The position numbers and the translations under genes are program-made. Below, one piece after another: positions 1-9,049 of a stretch of 64,000 nt of DNA. The stretch lies in the NCBI RefSeq assembly GCF_017313765.1, contig NZ_JAFLNC010000003.1, positions 124,001 through 188,000 on the forward strand, in the 5' to 3' direction. The notes beneath the pieces were generated by a model. The model ran no database searches. It was not told the DNA's origin and saw only the letters and a list, made by a program, of their open reading frames with translations. The DNA is from Sneathiella sedimenti. Lineage in GTDB: Bacteria > Pseudomonadota > Alphaproteobacteria > Sneathiellales > Sneathiellaceae. Numbering within the stretch: position 1 is the stretch's first letter; each line of letters starts with the position of its first letter.

Positions 1-2
1 TA

Positions 3-350
3 GCCGTTATGGATAAGTACGGCGAGGACGGGGATAGACGAGATACATTCTCCCAGTCAGGATATTTGTCTGCAAAATTTTTCGTTGATACGCTGCTAAA
101 AATGGATCCTGCCGAGATTAATCGCACGAATGTAACAAAGGCAATTAAAGGGATATCCGGATTAACGTCCGATTTGCTGTGTGGGCCCTATTATGTAGGC
201 GATTTTGACCGGCATATGCCTAACCACGCGGGTCGCATGGTTGTGTATGCGGATAATGAATTCAAGGTTGTCAGAGACTGCTACGACATTGAATCAAGCT
301 ACCTGGATTCAATTCGCCAGCAAGAACGCCAGTTGAAGCTTATCCAGTAA
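3..350 (+). CDS. Branched-chain amino acid-type ABC transporter substrate-binding protein, C-terminal end (partial)
   Basis: This open frame runs in from before the window and ends at 350, so only about the last 115 residues are visible. It is rich in features typical of the C-terminal lobe of Leu/Ile/Val-type periplasmic binding proteins: a segment like KAIKGISG, in which the ligand-specific loop is described, then a short strand with GRMVVYADNEFKVV. The strongest argument is context, since it sits 73 bp upstream of livH, livM, livG and livF homologues on the same strand, the usual place for the binding protein. The ligand cannot be told from this fragment. The first methionine seen, at position 9, is internal and is not the start. 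Confidence 0.75.
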   Translation, partial: AVMDKYGEDGDRRDTFSQSGYLSAKFFVDTLLKMDPAEINRTNVTKAIKGISGLTSDLLCGPYYVGDFDRHMPNHAGRMVVYADNEFKVVRDCYDIESSYLDSIRQQERQLKLIQ

Positions 351-423
351 TCCAATCAATGAAAGTACCGTTCCTGCTTAAGCCTGGGGACGGTACTCAA
401 CATCCTTTCGAGAGCCATCTGAC

Positions 424-1296
424 ATGAAAATATACGCAATATTTATGATCTCGGGGCTGGCGGTCGGCTCGCTTTATGCGCTTGGCGGCATAGGTCTTGT
501 TGTCCTGCGTCGCGCCACGGGGTTCCTGAATTTTGCGTATGGCGCGATCGCTGCGGCGAGCGCGATGATTTGCTGGCAATTCATTGATTGGGGATTTGCG
601 GGACCGGTGTCGTGGCTCATGTCTATACTTACCGGCGTGATTTTATCAGTGTTTTTCGGTCGTTACCTCGCCCCAAGTTTGGCGTGGAGAGAGCCTGTTG
701 TGAAGGCGGTCGCGACGCTCGGTTTTGCGTTGATAATCCTCGGGTTGGTCAGTTTTATTTGGGACGATGCTGCGCGTAAGCTGGTTCTGCCGACAGACAA
801 GATCGGCTTTCGCCTGATGGAGGTCCGGATCACGGTAACCCGCATTATTGCGTTCGGGTCTAGCTTGTTGATCGCCCTTGGGACGATACTTTATTTAGAG
901 AAAACCAGGACAGGGTTGCAGATGCGGGCGCTTGCCAATAATCGCGCTCATTCTGCCCTGATTGGAATACCAATCCTAAAAGTTGAAACCATCGCTTGGG
1001 CGCTTTCCGGTGCGTTGGCAGGATTTACCGGAATGTTGTTTGGAGATCTGGTGCGCCTGGACCCGACAATCATCACTTTCATGGTTATTCCGGCAATCGC
1101 CGCAGCCATTTGTGGTCGTCTTGAATCCCTTTTTCTTACCTTCATTGGCGGACTGTCTATCGGCGTTGCCGAGGCGATGCTCACGCTTGTAAAAACGGCC
1201 GCGCCCTTCAGGTCGCTGGTAGCCTTCGTTGTTGCCGTTCTTGTCATTCTTTGGATGCAGCGCAAGCAGCGTCTCGTCTTTCAAACGGAGGATTAA
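424..1296 (+). CDS. Branched-chain amino acid-type ABC transporter permease, LivH family
   Basis: Inner-membrane permease of a Liv-type (HAAT family) ABC importer, 290 residues, normal length for LivH. It opens with a hydrophobic helix containing GLAVGSLYALGGIGLVV, the usual LivH beginning, and has about eight predicted membrane segments. The cytoplasmic loop with LQMRALANNRAHSALIGI matches the conserved LivH motif that contacts the ATPase. The stop codon directly abuts the GTG of the LivM partner, so the two are translated together. Together with the next three genes it should form one importer; substrates of this family include branched-chain and other amino acids, amides and urea, and the sequence does not decide between them. 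Confidence 0.88.
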   Translation: MKIYAIFMISGLAVGSLYALGGIGLVVLRRATGFLNFAYGAIAAASAMICWQFIDWGFAGPVSWLMSILTGVILSVFFGRYLAPSLAWREPVVKAVATLGFALIILGLVSFIWDDAARKLVLPTDKIGFRLMEVRITVTRIIAFGSSLLIALGTILYLEKTRTGLQMRALANNRAHSALIGIPILKVETIAWALSGALAGFTGMLFGDLVRLDPTIITFMVIPAIAAAICGRLESLFLTFIGGLSIGVAEAMLTLVKTAAPFRSLVAFVVAVLVILWMQRKQRLVFQTED

Positions 1297-2283
1297 GTGG
1301 ACGTCATATCTCACTTCCGACAGGAGAGCAGGACGTATGCCGCGCTCGGGTTTGTGGCGATCTGCGTTATTGTCCTTCCCGTCGTTATTGACTCGATCTG
1401 GGTAAAAGTGCTTACGTCCGCGGTCATTTTTACACTCGCGGCCTACGGTATCTCCTTGCTGTATTCCCAACTTGGTCTCGTCAACCTCTCCCAGGTCGCA
1501 CTAATCGGCGTAGGAGGATGGATCATGCTTCGCTTGAACTATGCCGTCCAACTTCCCTTCGAGCTGAATTTATTGGTCAGTGCCGTGATAACGGCATTTA
1601 TTGGGATGATCCTCGCCTTGCCGGCGATGCGGATGAAGGGGTTATATCTTGCCCTTATCACGCTAATGGTTGCCGGCGGATTTCAGATAATTTTCTCTGC
1701 GATCCAGTTTCCAAACGGTGGTGCCGGTTTTCTCGGGGTGGCATTGCAATCTCCCGGCGAGATGCGCCGACCCCTGATAGCGGAGAGTGATACAGCCTAT
1801 CTGAGATATTCGATTATTGTTGTCGTTCTCGGGGTGATGTTGGCGGCCGCACATAACCGTGGCCGACCAGGGCGGGCCTGGGCAATGATCAGAAAGTCAG
1901 AGGCCAACGCCATGGCGGCCGGGGTAAACGTGACATTGTACAAGCTGTGGTGCTTCACCCTGTCCGGCTTCTTGGCGGGCGTATCGGGAGGGCTTCTCGC
2001 CGGGGCCTTGAAGATACTTGATGCCAAATCGTTCCCCGCGGGAGAATCGATTCTGTTGTTCGCGCTCTCTATTGTGGGCGGCGTTGGGCACTGGATGGGC
2101 GCTGTGATAGCGGGTTTTCTATACAGGGTCGTCCCTGCAATCTTTAACAACATCGGAATCGACGCTGATCTTTCCCTCGTTATATTTGGTGCTGCGTTGC
2201 TTCATGCAATCATGACCGCTCCCAACGGAATTGCCGGTCAGCTCTCCTCTTTGTTCCAGTCTTTGGGAAGGCAGAACAAATGA
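1297..2283 (+). CDS. Branched-chain amino acid-type ABC transporter permease, LivM family
   Basis: Second inner-membrane permease of the same importer, 328 residues. The start is a GTG placed directly after the LivH stop codon and preceded by a good ribosome binding site (CGGAGGA at 1286-1292), so coupling is likely. The LivM hallmark region, RMKGLYLALITLMVAG followed by a GGAGFLGV-type loop, is visible around residues 105-150, and the cytoplasmic loop RAWAMIRKSEANAMAAGVNV matches the conserved LivM coupling motif. Its end overlaps the start of livG by 4 bp. It forms the translocation channel with the LivH-type protein encoded before it. Confidence 0.88.
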   Translation: MDVISHFRQESRTYAALGFVAICVIVLPVVIDSIWVKVLTSAVIFTLAAYGISLLYSQLGLVNLSQVALIGVGGWIMLRLNYAVQLPFELNLLVSAVITAFIGMILALPAMRMKGLYLALITLMVAGGFQIIFSAIQFPNGGAGFLGVALQSPGEMRRPLIAESDTAYLRYSIIVVVLGVMLAAAHNRGRPGRAWAMIRKSEANAMAAGVNVTLYKLWCFTLSGFLAGVSGGLLAGALKILDAKSFPAGESILLFALSIVGGVGHWMGAVIAGFLYRVVPAIFNNIGIDADLSLVIFGAALLHAIMTAPNGIAGQLSSLFQSLGRQNK

Positions 2284-2996
2284 TCAGAATATCCGATTTG
2301 AGCGTACATTTTGGGGGTGTTGTGGCGCTCGATAACATTACGGTCGATATCAAGGACGACATCGTCGGCGTTATTGGCCCGAACGGGGCCGGAAAAACCA
2401 CGTTGGTAAATGTTTTGTCCGGGTTTGTTCTTCCCGATAGCGGGACCGTCGATGTCGAAGGGGTGGATCTGCTTTCCCTCGCACCCCATAAGAGGGCACG
2501 CTGGGGCCTCGCGCGTTCCTTTCAGAAAGTACAAACGGCGGACAATCTGACGGTCGCAGATAATATTTGGGTTTCCCTCGACACCTCGGCCAGCCCCGGT
2601 ATGAAAAAACATGCCGCGCTCAACAGGGTGCTGGATTATGTCGGGCTGGCAGACATGGCTGATGTGCCTGCGCATAAACTCAATCCGTGTCAACGGCGGA
2701 TGACGGAACTCGCGCGATGCCTTGTTGCCTCGCCCAGGATTGTTCTCCTGGATGAACCAGGGGGCGGGTTATCCGAAATGGAGGTCGACAAACTTCGGCA
2801 GGTGATCGGAAATATCAAAACCATTTTTGGCGCACAGGTTCTGCTGATTGACCATGACGTTGAACTGATCAAATCGGTCTGCTCTAAAACGATGGTGTTG
2901 GATTTTGGTGAGCTGATTGCGTTCGGTCCGACTGAAACCGTCTTACAGGATGAAAATGTCAAGGCTGCCTATCTGGGGACGGAGATTAAGGTGTGA
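2280..2996 (+). CDS. Branched-chain amino acid-type ABC transporter ATP-binding protein, LivG family
   Basis: Cytoplasmic ATPase of the Liv-type importer, 238 residues. Walker A GPNGAGKT lies at residues 33-40, Walker B is IVLLDEPGGG and the switch histidine is in LLIDHD. The ABC signature is degenerate: the family's LSxGEQRR-like motif reads LNPCQRR, so the usual serine-glycine pair is missing. LivG proteins tolerate variation here and the partner LivF has a canonical LSGGQ, so one of the two composite ATP sites may be weak. The start codon overlaps the livM stop by 4 bp and the end overlaps livF by 4 bp, indicating one translationally coupled operon. Confidence 0.87.
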   Translation: MIRISDLSVHFGGVVALDNITVDIKDDIVGVIGPNGAGKTTLVNVLSGFVLPDSGTVDVEGVDLLSLAPHKRARWGLARSFQKVQTADNLTVADNIWVSLDTSASPGMKKHAALNRVLDYVGLADMADVPAHKLNPCQRRMTELARCLVASPRIVLLDEPGGGLSEMEVDKLRQVIGNIKTIFGAQVLLIDHDVELIKSVCSKTMVLDFGELIAFGPTETVLQDENVKAAYLGTEIKV

Positions 2997-3712
2997 AAAT
3001 GGCAGACATATTGAATATTTCAGACTTAACCGTACTTACGCCCGAACGGACGGTTCTTGAAAAAATCTCGATGACGGTTGAGCCAGGGAAAATCGTTTCG
3101 GTCCTCGGGCCCAATGGCGCAGGCAAGAGCGAATTAGTGCTCGCAATTGTCGGGCAAATGGGAATTGCAAAAGGGTCCGTCTGTCTTGGTGAAACAAGCC
3201 TGGTTGGTAAACGTCCGGAAAACATCAGAGCGATGGGAGTCGCTGCAGTTCCGGAGGGGCATCAGGTGCTCACAAAACTGACTGTGCATGACAACCTTCA
3301 CGCCGCCGGGTCCATGCATAACAGTAATGAACTGGCGACAGCAGTTGAGGAAGCCTATGTGATTTTCCCCGAACTCAGACGCCTGGAGAAACAAGCTGCC
3401 GGTATGCTTTCCGGGGGGCAGCAGCAAATGGTTGCTCTGGCTCAAGCGATTGTGTGCCAGCCCAAATTTTTGTTGGTTGACGAGATGTCCTTGGGGTTGG
3501 CCCCGATCGTTATCGAGCGATTGATGAATGTACTGGTGATGTTGAGGGAGAAGGGGATCGGTATATTACTTATTGAACAGTTTACGCATCTGGCACTCGG
3601 AATTTCAGATTATTCCTATGTTCTGAACAGAGGGAGAATTGTTTTTTCAGGCTATCCAATGGAGCTGAATGAAAATCCAGAGATATTACATAAAGCCTAT
3701 TTGACAGTGTAA
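2993..3712 (+). CDS. Branched-chain amino acid-type ABC transporter ATP-binding protein, LivF family
   Basis: Second ATPase of the importer, 239 residues with the GTG start at 2993, or two residues shorter from the ATG at 2999. Walker A reads GPNGAGKSE, with glutamate where serine or threonine normally follows the KS/KT pair. The signature MLSGGQQQMVALAQAI is canonical and typical of LivF, Walker B is FLLVDEMSLGLAP, and the H-loop region is ILLIEQF, where LivF commonly has glutamine. It is the last gene of the first Liv operon; a strong terminator follows at 3811-3848. The KSE variant is worth noting but need not inactivate the protein, since the lysine and first serine are kept. Confidence 0.87.
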   Translation: MKMADILNISDLTVLTPERTVLEKISMTVEPGKIVSVLGPNGAGKSELVLAIVGQMGIAKGSVCLGETSLVGKRPENIRAMGVAAVPEGHQVLTKLTVHDNLHAAGSMHNSNELATAVEEAYVIFPELRRLEKQAAGMLSGGQQQMVALAQAIVCQPKFLLVDEMSLGLAPIVIERLMNVLVMLREKGIGILLIEQFTHLALGISDYSYVLNRGRIVFSGYPMELNENPEILHKAYLTV

Positions 3713-3810
3713 TCACTGCTCACAGATTTCCAGCAAGCGGTTTCTCCCGACTTTCTTGCTTTGGTATGGTGGCGAATTTTCCCATTGTAATTCGTTGCGG
3801 TACCTGTCTT

Positions 3811-3848
3811 GCCCGGAAGAGTTTGGAGATCTCTTCCGGGCTTTTTTT
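3811..3848 (+). terminator. Intrinsic terminator of the first liv operon
   Basis: A perfect 11-bp stem (3811-3821 pairs with 3831-3841, GCCCGGAAGAG against CTCTTCCGGGC) encloses a 9-nt loop and is followed at once by seven T residues at 3842-3848. It lies 98 bp past the livF stop, in the right orientation for plus-strand transcripts. On the other strand no T-run follows, so it should not stop the converging gene at 3916-7164. Confidence 0.9.
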
Positions 3849-3915
3849 CCGAAACTCAGGCACGAAATAAGAAACGAGGCCCTGAGTGAGGATTTATCCT
3901 GTACGGATCAAAATA

Positions 3916-6900
3916 TTAATGGCTTTCGTCGAGCAACGTTTCAGGGTCGGGCAGGGCAAATGAAGATTCGGGACCCGCGTCATCATCTTGCAGCTTTTCT
4001 TTCGCGGATTTTACCGCCCATTCATAGGCCAATTTATGAATGTATTCTGGGTAATCTACAAATGCGCTGAAGTAATCTTTACCAGACCGTGGGGCAAATT
4101 CGTAGTTCTCCCCAAGGGTTTTCTTCATATGACTGATAATTACAAGGCTGGCATTATTTGGCAGTGCCTTGCTGCCGATAACATCTTCAAAATTATCAAA
4201 ATCTATGGACGTGCCTTGAAAAATTGCGCGGCCAGCTTCATACAGTGCGCGGTATTGCTCAGCATTCCCTTCAGTCATGTCGGTGATCGCGGAAATGTAC
4301 GCGGCGGCCAACCGCCCGACTGTATAATATGGCCTGAATTTCTGAACCTCCAGATTATACTCCCGCATGGGATCATCGACTGTGATGACACCGCCGATCT
4401 TGATGGCATCGACAAGGCTGCGGGAGTTTAGGTTCTGGATGGCATAAAACCTCTCTAGTTCCGCCTGCGGATTCTCAATTCTCGCTGCTCGTAAATGCTC
4501 AAGCGCAAAACGGTAGTAGCTCTGCGATTTTACAAGATTTGTAATAGACTCTCGATTATTTACATCGGTAGCAAATATGTCCGATTTCATCGTAAGCGCT
4601 TTGGAAGCAGGGTCGAACGTCGTATCGCCTGTATATCTGATGGCATCTTTTAAACTTACGCCCTTACCCAAAAGTGCGTTGAGTTCGATTGACGTGAGTT
4701 CGGTTTGCCCTTTGATCTTCATCGCCAGTCGTCTGTTCGGAAAAACCGAATAACCGCTATTTGGGATGTAAATGTTGAAAACACCATCCTTATGACTTTC
4801 GATGACGGCAAGCTGGTTTTTCAATTTTTTGGTTGTCGCGATAACTTGCCTATCAATTTCTGCGATCATCGCATTGCTTTCAATAGACGGGGTTTCGCGG
4901 GGGTCGCTTGTATCCAGAAACAAGGATTGTAGTTTTCCGAATGTCAGTGTTTTAGCCCCAGTTTTCACCGTTTCCATCCCGCTCAATTGAGCGTCGGCAA
5001 TAGGAATAACGTCCGGCTTCCCATAAAAGATCGCAGATACGATAAACGCATCGAATTGCCGAGATTTTAACGCATCGGCTCCACCCACTCGGTCGAGATA
5101 GGGATTTTTCTCAATCTTATCTACGGCAGATGGCTGGATAACTAGTTTATTATTGTTATACTTTATGTTGGCATAGTCCACGGGGAGATAGACAGCGAGC
5201 TTCGCGTCAATGAGCATTTGCATCAAGGATTGAACCTCTATAGGTGAGGAAGTAACGTGGTTCATCATATCACCAGCATTGGCGAGCATTTTCCGCTGAG
5301 CCAACGCATGTTCCGCCGTTGGTTTATAAGTGACGGGGTTGCTGATAGCCCTGAATTGAGCCCGGTGCATCAAATATCCAAGCCGGCCTTTTGCCGTCAG
5401 CGGTGCCATGTTTGCGAGTGAGTTCTCATCTTCAAAAACCGGCCCCGGGCCTAATTCCATACCAAATCCAAGGATGCCTCCCAGGTAGGCCTGTCTGGAG
5501 GCTCCTTCCAACGTTCTCGTTGCCGATATGTCGTCGCTATAGTTATTGATTTTCTTTGCGCGCACGATATTGCGCTGGTACTGCTCCTTCAAAAGGGAAT
5601 AAGTATCCATGTCCGTTTTGAGGGCGTCCGGGTGTTGGCCACAATACGCGGCAATCGCCCCATCCATGATTATTTTCCAGGTATCAAATACTTGCCCGCC
5701 GTCGCCATGGAGAAAGAGCGCGTGTTGAATTTTTGCACTGCCAGCCAAAGGTTGACTTGGGGTGCTTTCATCTCCAATCGACTGTCTCCACCATGGGCCA
5801 TGTGAATGACGCGGAGGAATCCATTTTCCCGGTGTTCTGCTGATAATGACTAAGGGAGGGATGTCATTCCGCCGGTTTCTGACATATTTTTCTATTGCTG
5901 CCTCACTGATTTTATAGCCAAGCGGGTATTCCTCCCATTCACTTTCATCGACAGATTCAAAGAGGCCCATGCTATCCTGGAGCGCGAGAAGCTGATCATA
6001 AAGCGACAGCCCTGACCCCCCAACAAACAGCGTTGCTTCTTTATTCAGTTTATCATGTTCGTCCGTTAGCCCAAGACGCTTCAGGAAGGCTGTCACACCC
6101 TGGTTTTGTCTTCCAAACGGCGGTTCAGTTTTATCTTCAGGTGCCGGGTCCACGGGAACAACCGAAGTGTTGGACTTATCCTCTTCGGGATGTTTCGTTT
6201 TTCGTGAACCAAACATTGGCCCCCAATAGGTAAGTTTTTGAACGTCCTCGTCGTCAGTTGCGCAATGAGTGATTGTGCCAATATTTATGCGGACATTATC
6301 TGCAGACAGTCCGCCTAACTGGTCTCCGCGCTCAAAGATGACAACGGGTTTCAAGGGATTGGAAACATCGATCCCCCTAACGGTGGAATTACATAAGACA
6401 TTAACCGAATATCCGATATTCAGCTCATTTGCCTCCTCGACTTGATTGTTAAAATGTTCATGGAGTTCTCTTCCCATAATTCTGCGGGTTACAAGAGCGC
6501 GATTGAGGGGATTTTGGAAAATACGACCTGACCTTTTGGCGCGTTTGAATGTTGCGTAGCCGACGGGGTTTTCCTTAAGTTCCTTTTCAATAGATTCCTG
6601 ATTTTCTTCTATGTACCTAATAACTCGTGACGAGATTTCGGTTTCCGCGCCTGTATTCATCATGGCCGCGCCGAAGGTCTCAGTCCAGGCAACACCGCCA
6701 GTAATTGATTCCGCTCCTTGCTTCTCAATAATCGTGGTTTGAATGTTATAAAAGGCACCGAGTGACCTTAATGCCTCGAAGTCTCCCTTGTTCGCTTTTA
6801 GAAAATCTACCTCAGCGTTAAATTGCATGGCCCCTCGAGGCCCGCCGCCGACACTTATTAAATGGCCTGTAGGATTGGACTGGATAAATGCCTTTAATAA

Positions 6901-7164
6901 TGGGGTGTAGATAAGCTGGAATGCAAAATAGTCGACCGATTTTAGCTGTTTGAATGTGAGGGTGTTCTCGCCTCCCATTTGACGGGAAATTGTCTCTATG
7001 ACCCCCATATTGGACAGTTTTCCGAATTGCGAAGGGGTAAGGTAATTTTTACGCATGATTTGCGCGTAAGTAGAAAAATTATTTTGAGTATCACTGTATT
7101 TGTCATGTCTGAAGGTGGTAATTGAAGGGAGAAACCTCCATAAAAATTGTAAATTTCTTGGCAT
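3916..7164 (-). CDS. Large FAD/NAD(P)-binding protein of unknown function
   Basis: A 1082-residue protein (start ATG at 7164 after a GGAAAA-type ribosome site; TTG at 7176 is the alternative). I do not recognise its substrate. A dinucleotide-binding motif HLISVGGGPRGAMQFN lies near residue 105, and a second Rossmann-like segment, LFVGGSGLSLYDQLLAL, follows near residue 385. This two-motif arrangement resembles the FAD_NAD_binding_9 (HcpN/YdhS-like) family, but the protein is about twice the usual length and its last 400 residues match nothing I know. There is no signal peptide or clear membrane segment. It stands alone between two Liv operons, converging on the first. Its lysine- and asparagine-rich composition suggests a different base composition from the neighbours, perhaps from transfer. 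Confidence 0.6.
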   Translation of the reverse strand: MPRNLQFLWRFLPSITTFRHDKYSDTQNNFSTYAQIMRKNYLTPSQFGKLSNMGVIETISRQMGGENTLTFKQLKSVDYFAFQLIYTPLLKAFIQSNPTGHLISVGGGPRGAMQFNAEVDFLKANKGDFEALRSLGAFYNIQTTIIEKQGAESITGGVAWTETFGAAMMNTGAETEISSRVIRYIEENQESIEKELKENPVGYATFKRAKRSGRIFQNPLNRALVTRRIMGRELHEHFNNQVEEANELNIGYSVNVLCNSTVRGIDVSNPLKPVVIFERGDQLGGLSADNVRINIGTITHCATDDEDVQKLTYWGPMFGSRKTKHPEEDKSNTSVVPVDPAPEDKTEPPFGRQNQGVTAFLKRLGLTDEHDKLNKEATLFVGGSGLSLYDQLLALQDSMGLFESVDESEWEEYPLGYKISEAAIEKYVRNRRNDIPPLVIISRTPGKWIPPRHSHGPWWRQSIGDESTPSQPLAGSAKIQHALFLHGDGGQVFDTWKIIMDGAIAAYCGQHPDALKTDMDTYSLLKEQYQRNIVRAKKINNYSDDISATRTLEGASRQAYLGGILGFGMELGPGPVFEDENSLANMAPLTAKGRLGYLMHRAQFRAISNPVTYKPTAEHALAQRKMLANAGDMMNHVTSSPIEVQSLMQMLIDAKLAVYLPVDYANIKYNNNKLVIQPSAVDKIEKNPYLDRVGGADALKSRQFDAFIVSAIFYGKPDVIPIADAQLSGMETVKTGAKTLTFGKLQSLFLDTSDPRETPSIESNAMIAEIDRQVIATTKKLKNQLAVIESHKDGVFNIYIPNSGYSVFPNRRLAMKIKGQTELTSIELNALLGKGVSLKDAIRYTGDTTFDPASKALTMKSDIFATDVNNRESITNLVKSQSYYRFALEHLRAARIENPQAELERFYAIQNLNSRSLVDAIKIGGVITVDDPMREYNLEVQKFRPYYTVGRLAAAYISAITDMTEGNAEQYRALYEAGRAIFQGTSIDFDNFEDVIGSKALPNNASLVIISHMKKTLGENYEFAPRSGKDYFSAFVDYPEYIHKLAYEWAVKSAKEKLQDDDAGPESSFALPDPETLLDESH

Positions 7165-7897
7165 TATTTTTTCCAATATTTAAAGTTAATAATATAGGTG
7201 ACGGAATTATTTAAAGTTTGTGAATATTGGTAATAATTAAATTTTTTTAATTTCCATATTTCGATTATGTAAAAATATATATTTGAAAGTCGGTGTTCGG
7301 GCGGATTTATGACTGACATCGCGAAGTATTCACATATAGCTGAGTGAAGAACTCGAGTGATAGAATGTGAAAGGCTGGCGCCGGGGCGATGACGGTTACG
7401 TTTCGCTTATCGGTATGTGATGGGTAAATAGATTAATGAGATGCGACAGTGCCTGATAGGGTTTTAGGGTGGCCAACTGTTCGCCGTCAGAATAGGGCGA
7501 CGCCAAGGTTCCGCTCAAATGTTCCCGTTCAGATTCCGATGAGATTTAGTCGCTGTGCTTTCCTAAAGTTTCTCAAACCAATGAAACAGCGTGCCAATCA
7601 GGAAAAGTTTGGGGTGAATTAAGACATGAAATCTCCGAAATAAATCAATACTTCAGAGAATTGTAAAATTTGAAATCAAGGCTTAATCGCCAATAAAGGT
7701 CACAAGGTAAGAGGACGCGCGAAGCAGGAACTCGCGGTTTCCTTAGTTCCCATCTATCTGGGCTCCCTCCAATAAAATAGCTATACTTGACGCTGTACAA
7801 TCATAGGGTGAGAGACTCTAGCATGTTGACAATTGGCGAAAAAAGAACCATTTTCTGGGCGACCAAAAAACAAAAATAAATCATCAGGATTTCCCCC
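7165..7897. other. Long intergenic region, AT-rich at its left end
   Basis: About 730 bp with no convincing gene, lying between two divergent transcription units. Positions 7165-7280 are strikingly AT-rich and hold a direct repeat ATTTAAAGTT (7178-7187 and 7209-7218, 31 bp apart) and an inverted pair CCAATATT/AATATTGG (7173-7180 and 7223-7230), suitable as promoter or regulator sites for the minus-strand FAD gene. At the right end TTGACA at 7826-7831 could be a -35 box for the second liv operon, but no good -10 box is seen at the right spacing. Confidence 0.5.
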
Positions 7898-9031
7898 ATG
7901 AAACAAATAAAGCTAATATTCGCTGCAATTTCATGCATGAGTATATTGTCCTTTGGCACGGCAGCGGCAGAGGATCATACAATCGGAGCGTTGTTTCCTT
8001 TGAGTGGCCCCAATGCCACGTATGGCGACGTTTTTATGTCCGGCTCTGACCTTGCGGTTGAACATATCAACGCGGATAAAATGCTCAGTGGCCCTCTGTC
8101 TATTGCCTATGAAGATAGTCAAGGACTTCCACAGCCTGCGGTCGTTGGCATGACGAAACTCGTCAACGTCACAAATGTTCCCTATGTCCTGTCCGCCTTC
8201 ACTGGCGTATCCAAGGCAATTTCAACACTCGGAAATCGGAATGAAGTTGTTGCCGTAAACGGCGGCGGTGTTGGTCCGGACCTCGCGGCGCTGGGTGAAT
8301 ATTTCTGGAACGTTATTCCCCTTGTGAATTTGGAAGTGCGCGCCGTGATGCCGTACCTGATTAAGGAACAAGGTATCAAGCGTGTCGTCCTGATCTATAT
8401 CGATGATCCATTTGGCAATTCTATCCTCGATGAGCTGGAATCTACTTTGGAAAGTGCGGGCGGTGAACTGATCGAGACCATGTCGGTCCCGACGACAGCG
8501 CAGCAGTTTTCCGGTATCGCGGCAAAGGTCCGTGCAGCCAAACCAGATGCTGTTTACATCGCAAGCTACGGCGCTCAGCAGATCCAGATCGTAAAGCAGT
8601 TGCGCGACAACGGTGTGGACCAGCAGCTCATCACTTATTCCGGATATCTGGTGCCTGATGCGCTTGCGCTTCCTGAATCCGAAGGCATTATCGCGACCGG
8701 ACAGGGCGTGAACTATAATTCTGAAGATCCCGTCACCAAGCGCTTTGTTGCGGACTACACAGCCAAATACAATCGTGCCCCGACGGCGTATAACGTGAAC
8801 TACTACAATGCCACTTACCTGTTTGCGCTTCTGGCACAGGCGTTGGAAGCAGAAGGGAAAGAGGTCACAGGCGCCAATCTCCTCGCCAAGCGCAAGGAAA
8901 TCGGCACGTTCGATCTTGTTGGCGGGAATGTTTCCTTCCAGGAAAATGGAACCCTGCTGTTCCCGATCCAGGTAAAAACCATCAAGAACGGCAAGACTGA
9001 AGTTCTCGATACAATCGATTTCGGAAAATAA
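7898..9031 (+). CDS. Branched-chain amino acid-type ABC transporter substrate-binding protein
   Basis: Periplasmic binding protein of a second Liv-type importer, 377 residues. A Sec signal peptide is clear: a KQIKLIF positive start, a hydrophobic stretch and an AAA-E cleavage region near residue 24. The mature protein begins TIGALFPLSGPNATYGD, the conserved opening of the Peripla_BP_6 family, and keeps the two-lobe pattern, with VVLIYIDDPFGNS in the second half. It heads an operon with both permeases, both ATPases and an acyl-CoA ligase. That last gene hints that the ligand may be a carboxylic acid activated to a CoA ester after uptake rather than a branched-chain amino acid; this is inference. 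Confidence 0.9.
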   Translation: MKQIKLIFAAISCMSILSFGTAAAEDHTIGALFPLSGPNATYGDVFMSGSDLAVEHINADKMLSGPLSIAYEDSQGLPQPAVVGMTKLVNVTNVPYVLSAFTGVSKAISTLGNRNEVVAVNGGGVGPDLAALGEYFWNVIPLVNLEVRAVMPYLIKEQGIKRVVLIYIDDPFGNSILDELESTLESAGGELIETMSVPTTAQQFSGIAAKVRAAKPDAVYIASYGAQQIQIVKQLRDNGVDQQLITYSGYLVPDALALPESEGIIATGQGVNYNSEDPVTKRFVADYTAKYNRAPTAYNVNYYNATYLFALLAQALEAEGKEVTGANLLAKRKEIGTFDLVGGNVSFQENGTLLFPIQVKTIKNGKTEVLDTIDFGK

Positions 9032-9049
9032 GTAGGTATAGGTAGCAAC

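Noticed and set aside
976-1470. A 164-codon open frame opposite the two Liv permeases
   Set aside because: It lies entirely on the reverse strand of well-supported membrane-protein genes and has a charge-rich, low-quality sequence typical of antisense shadows.
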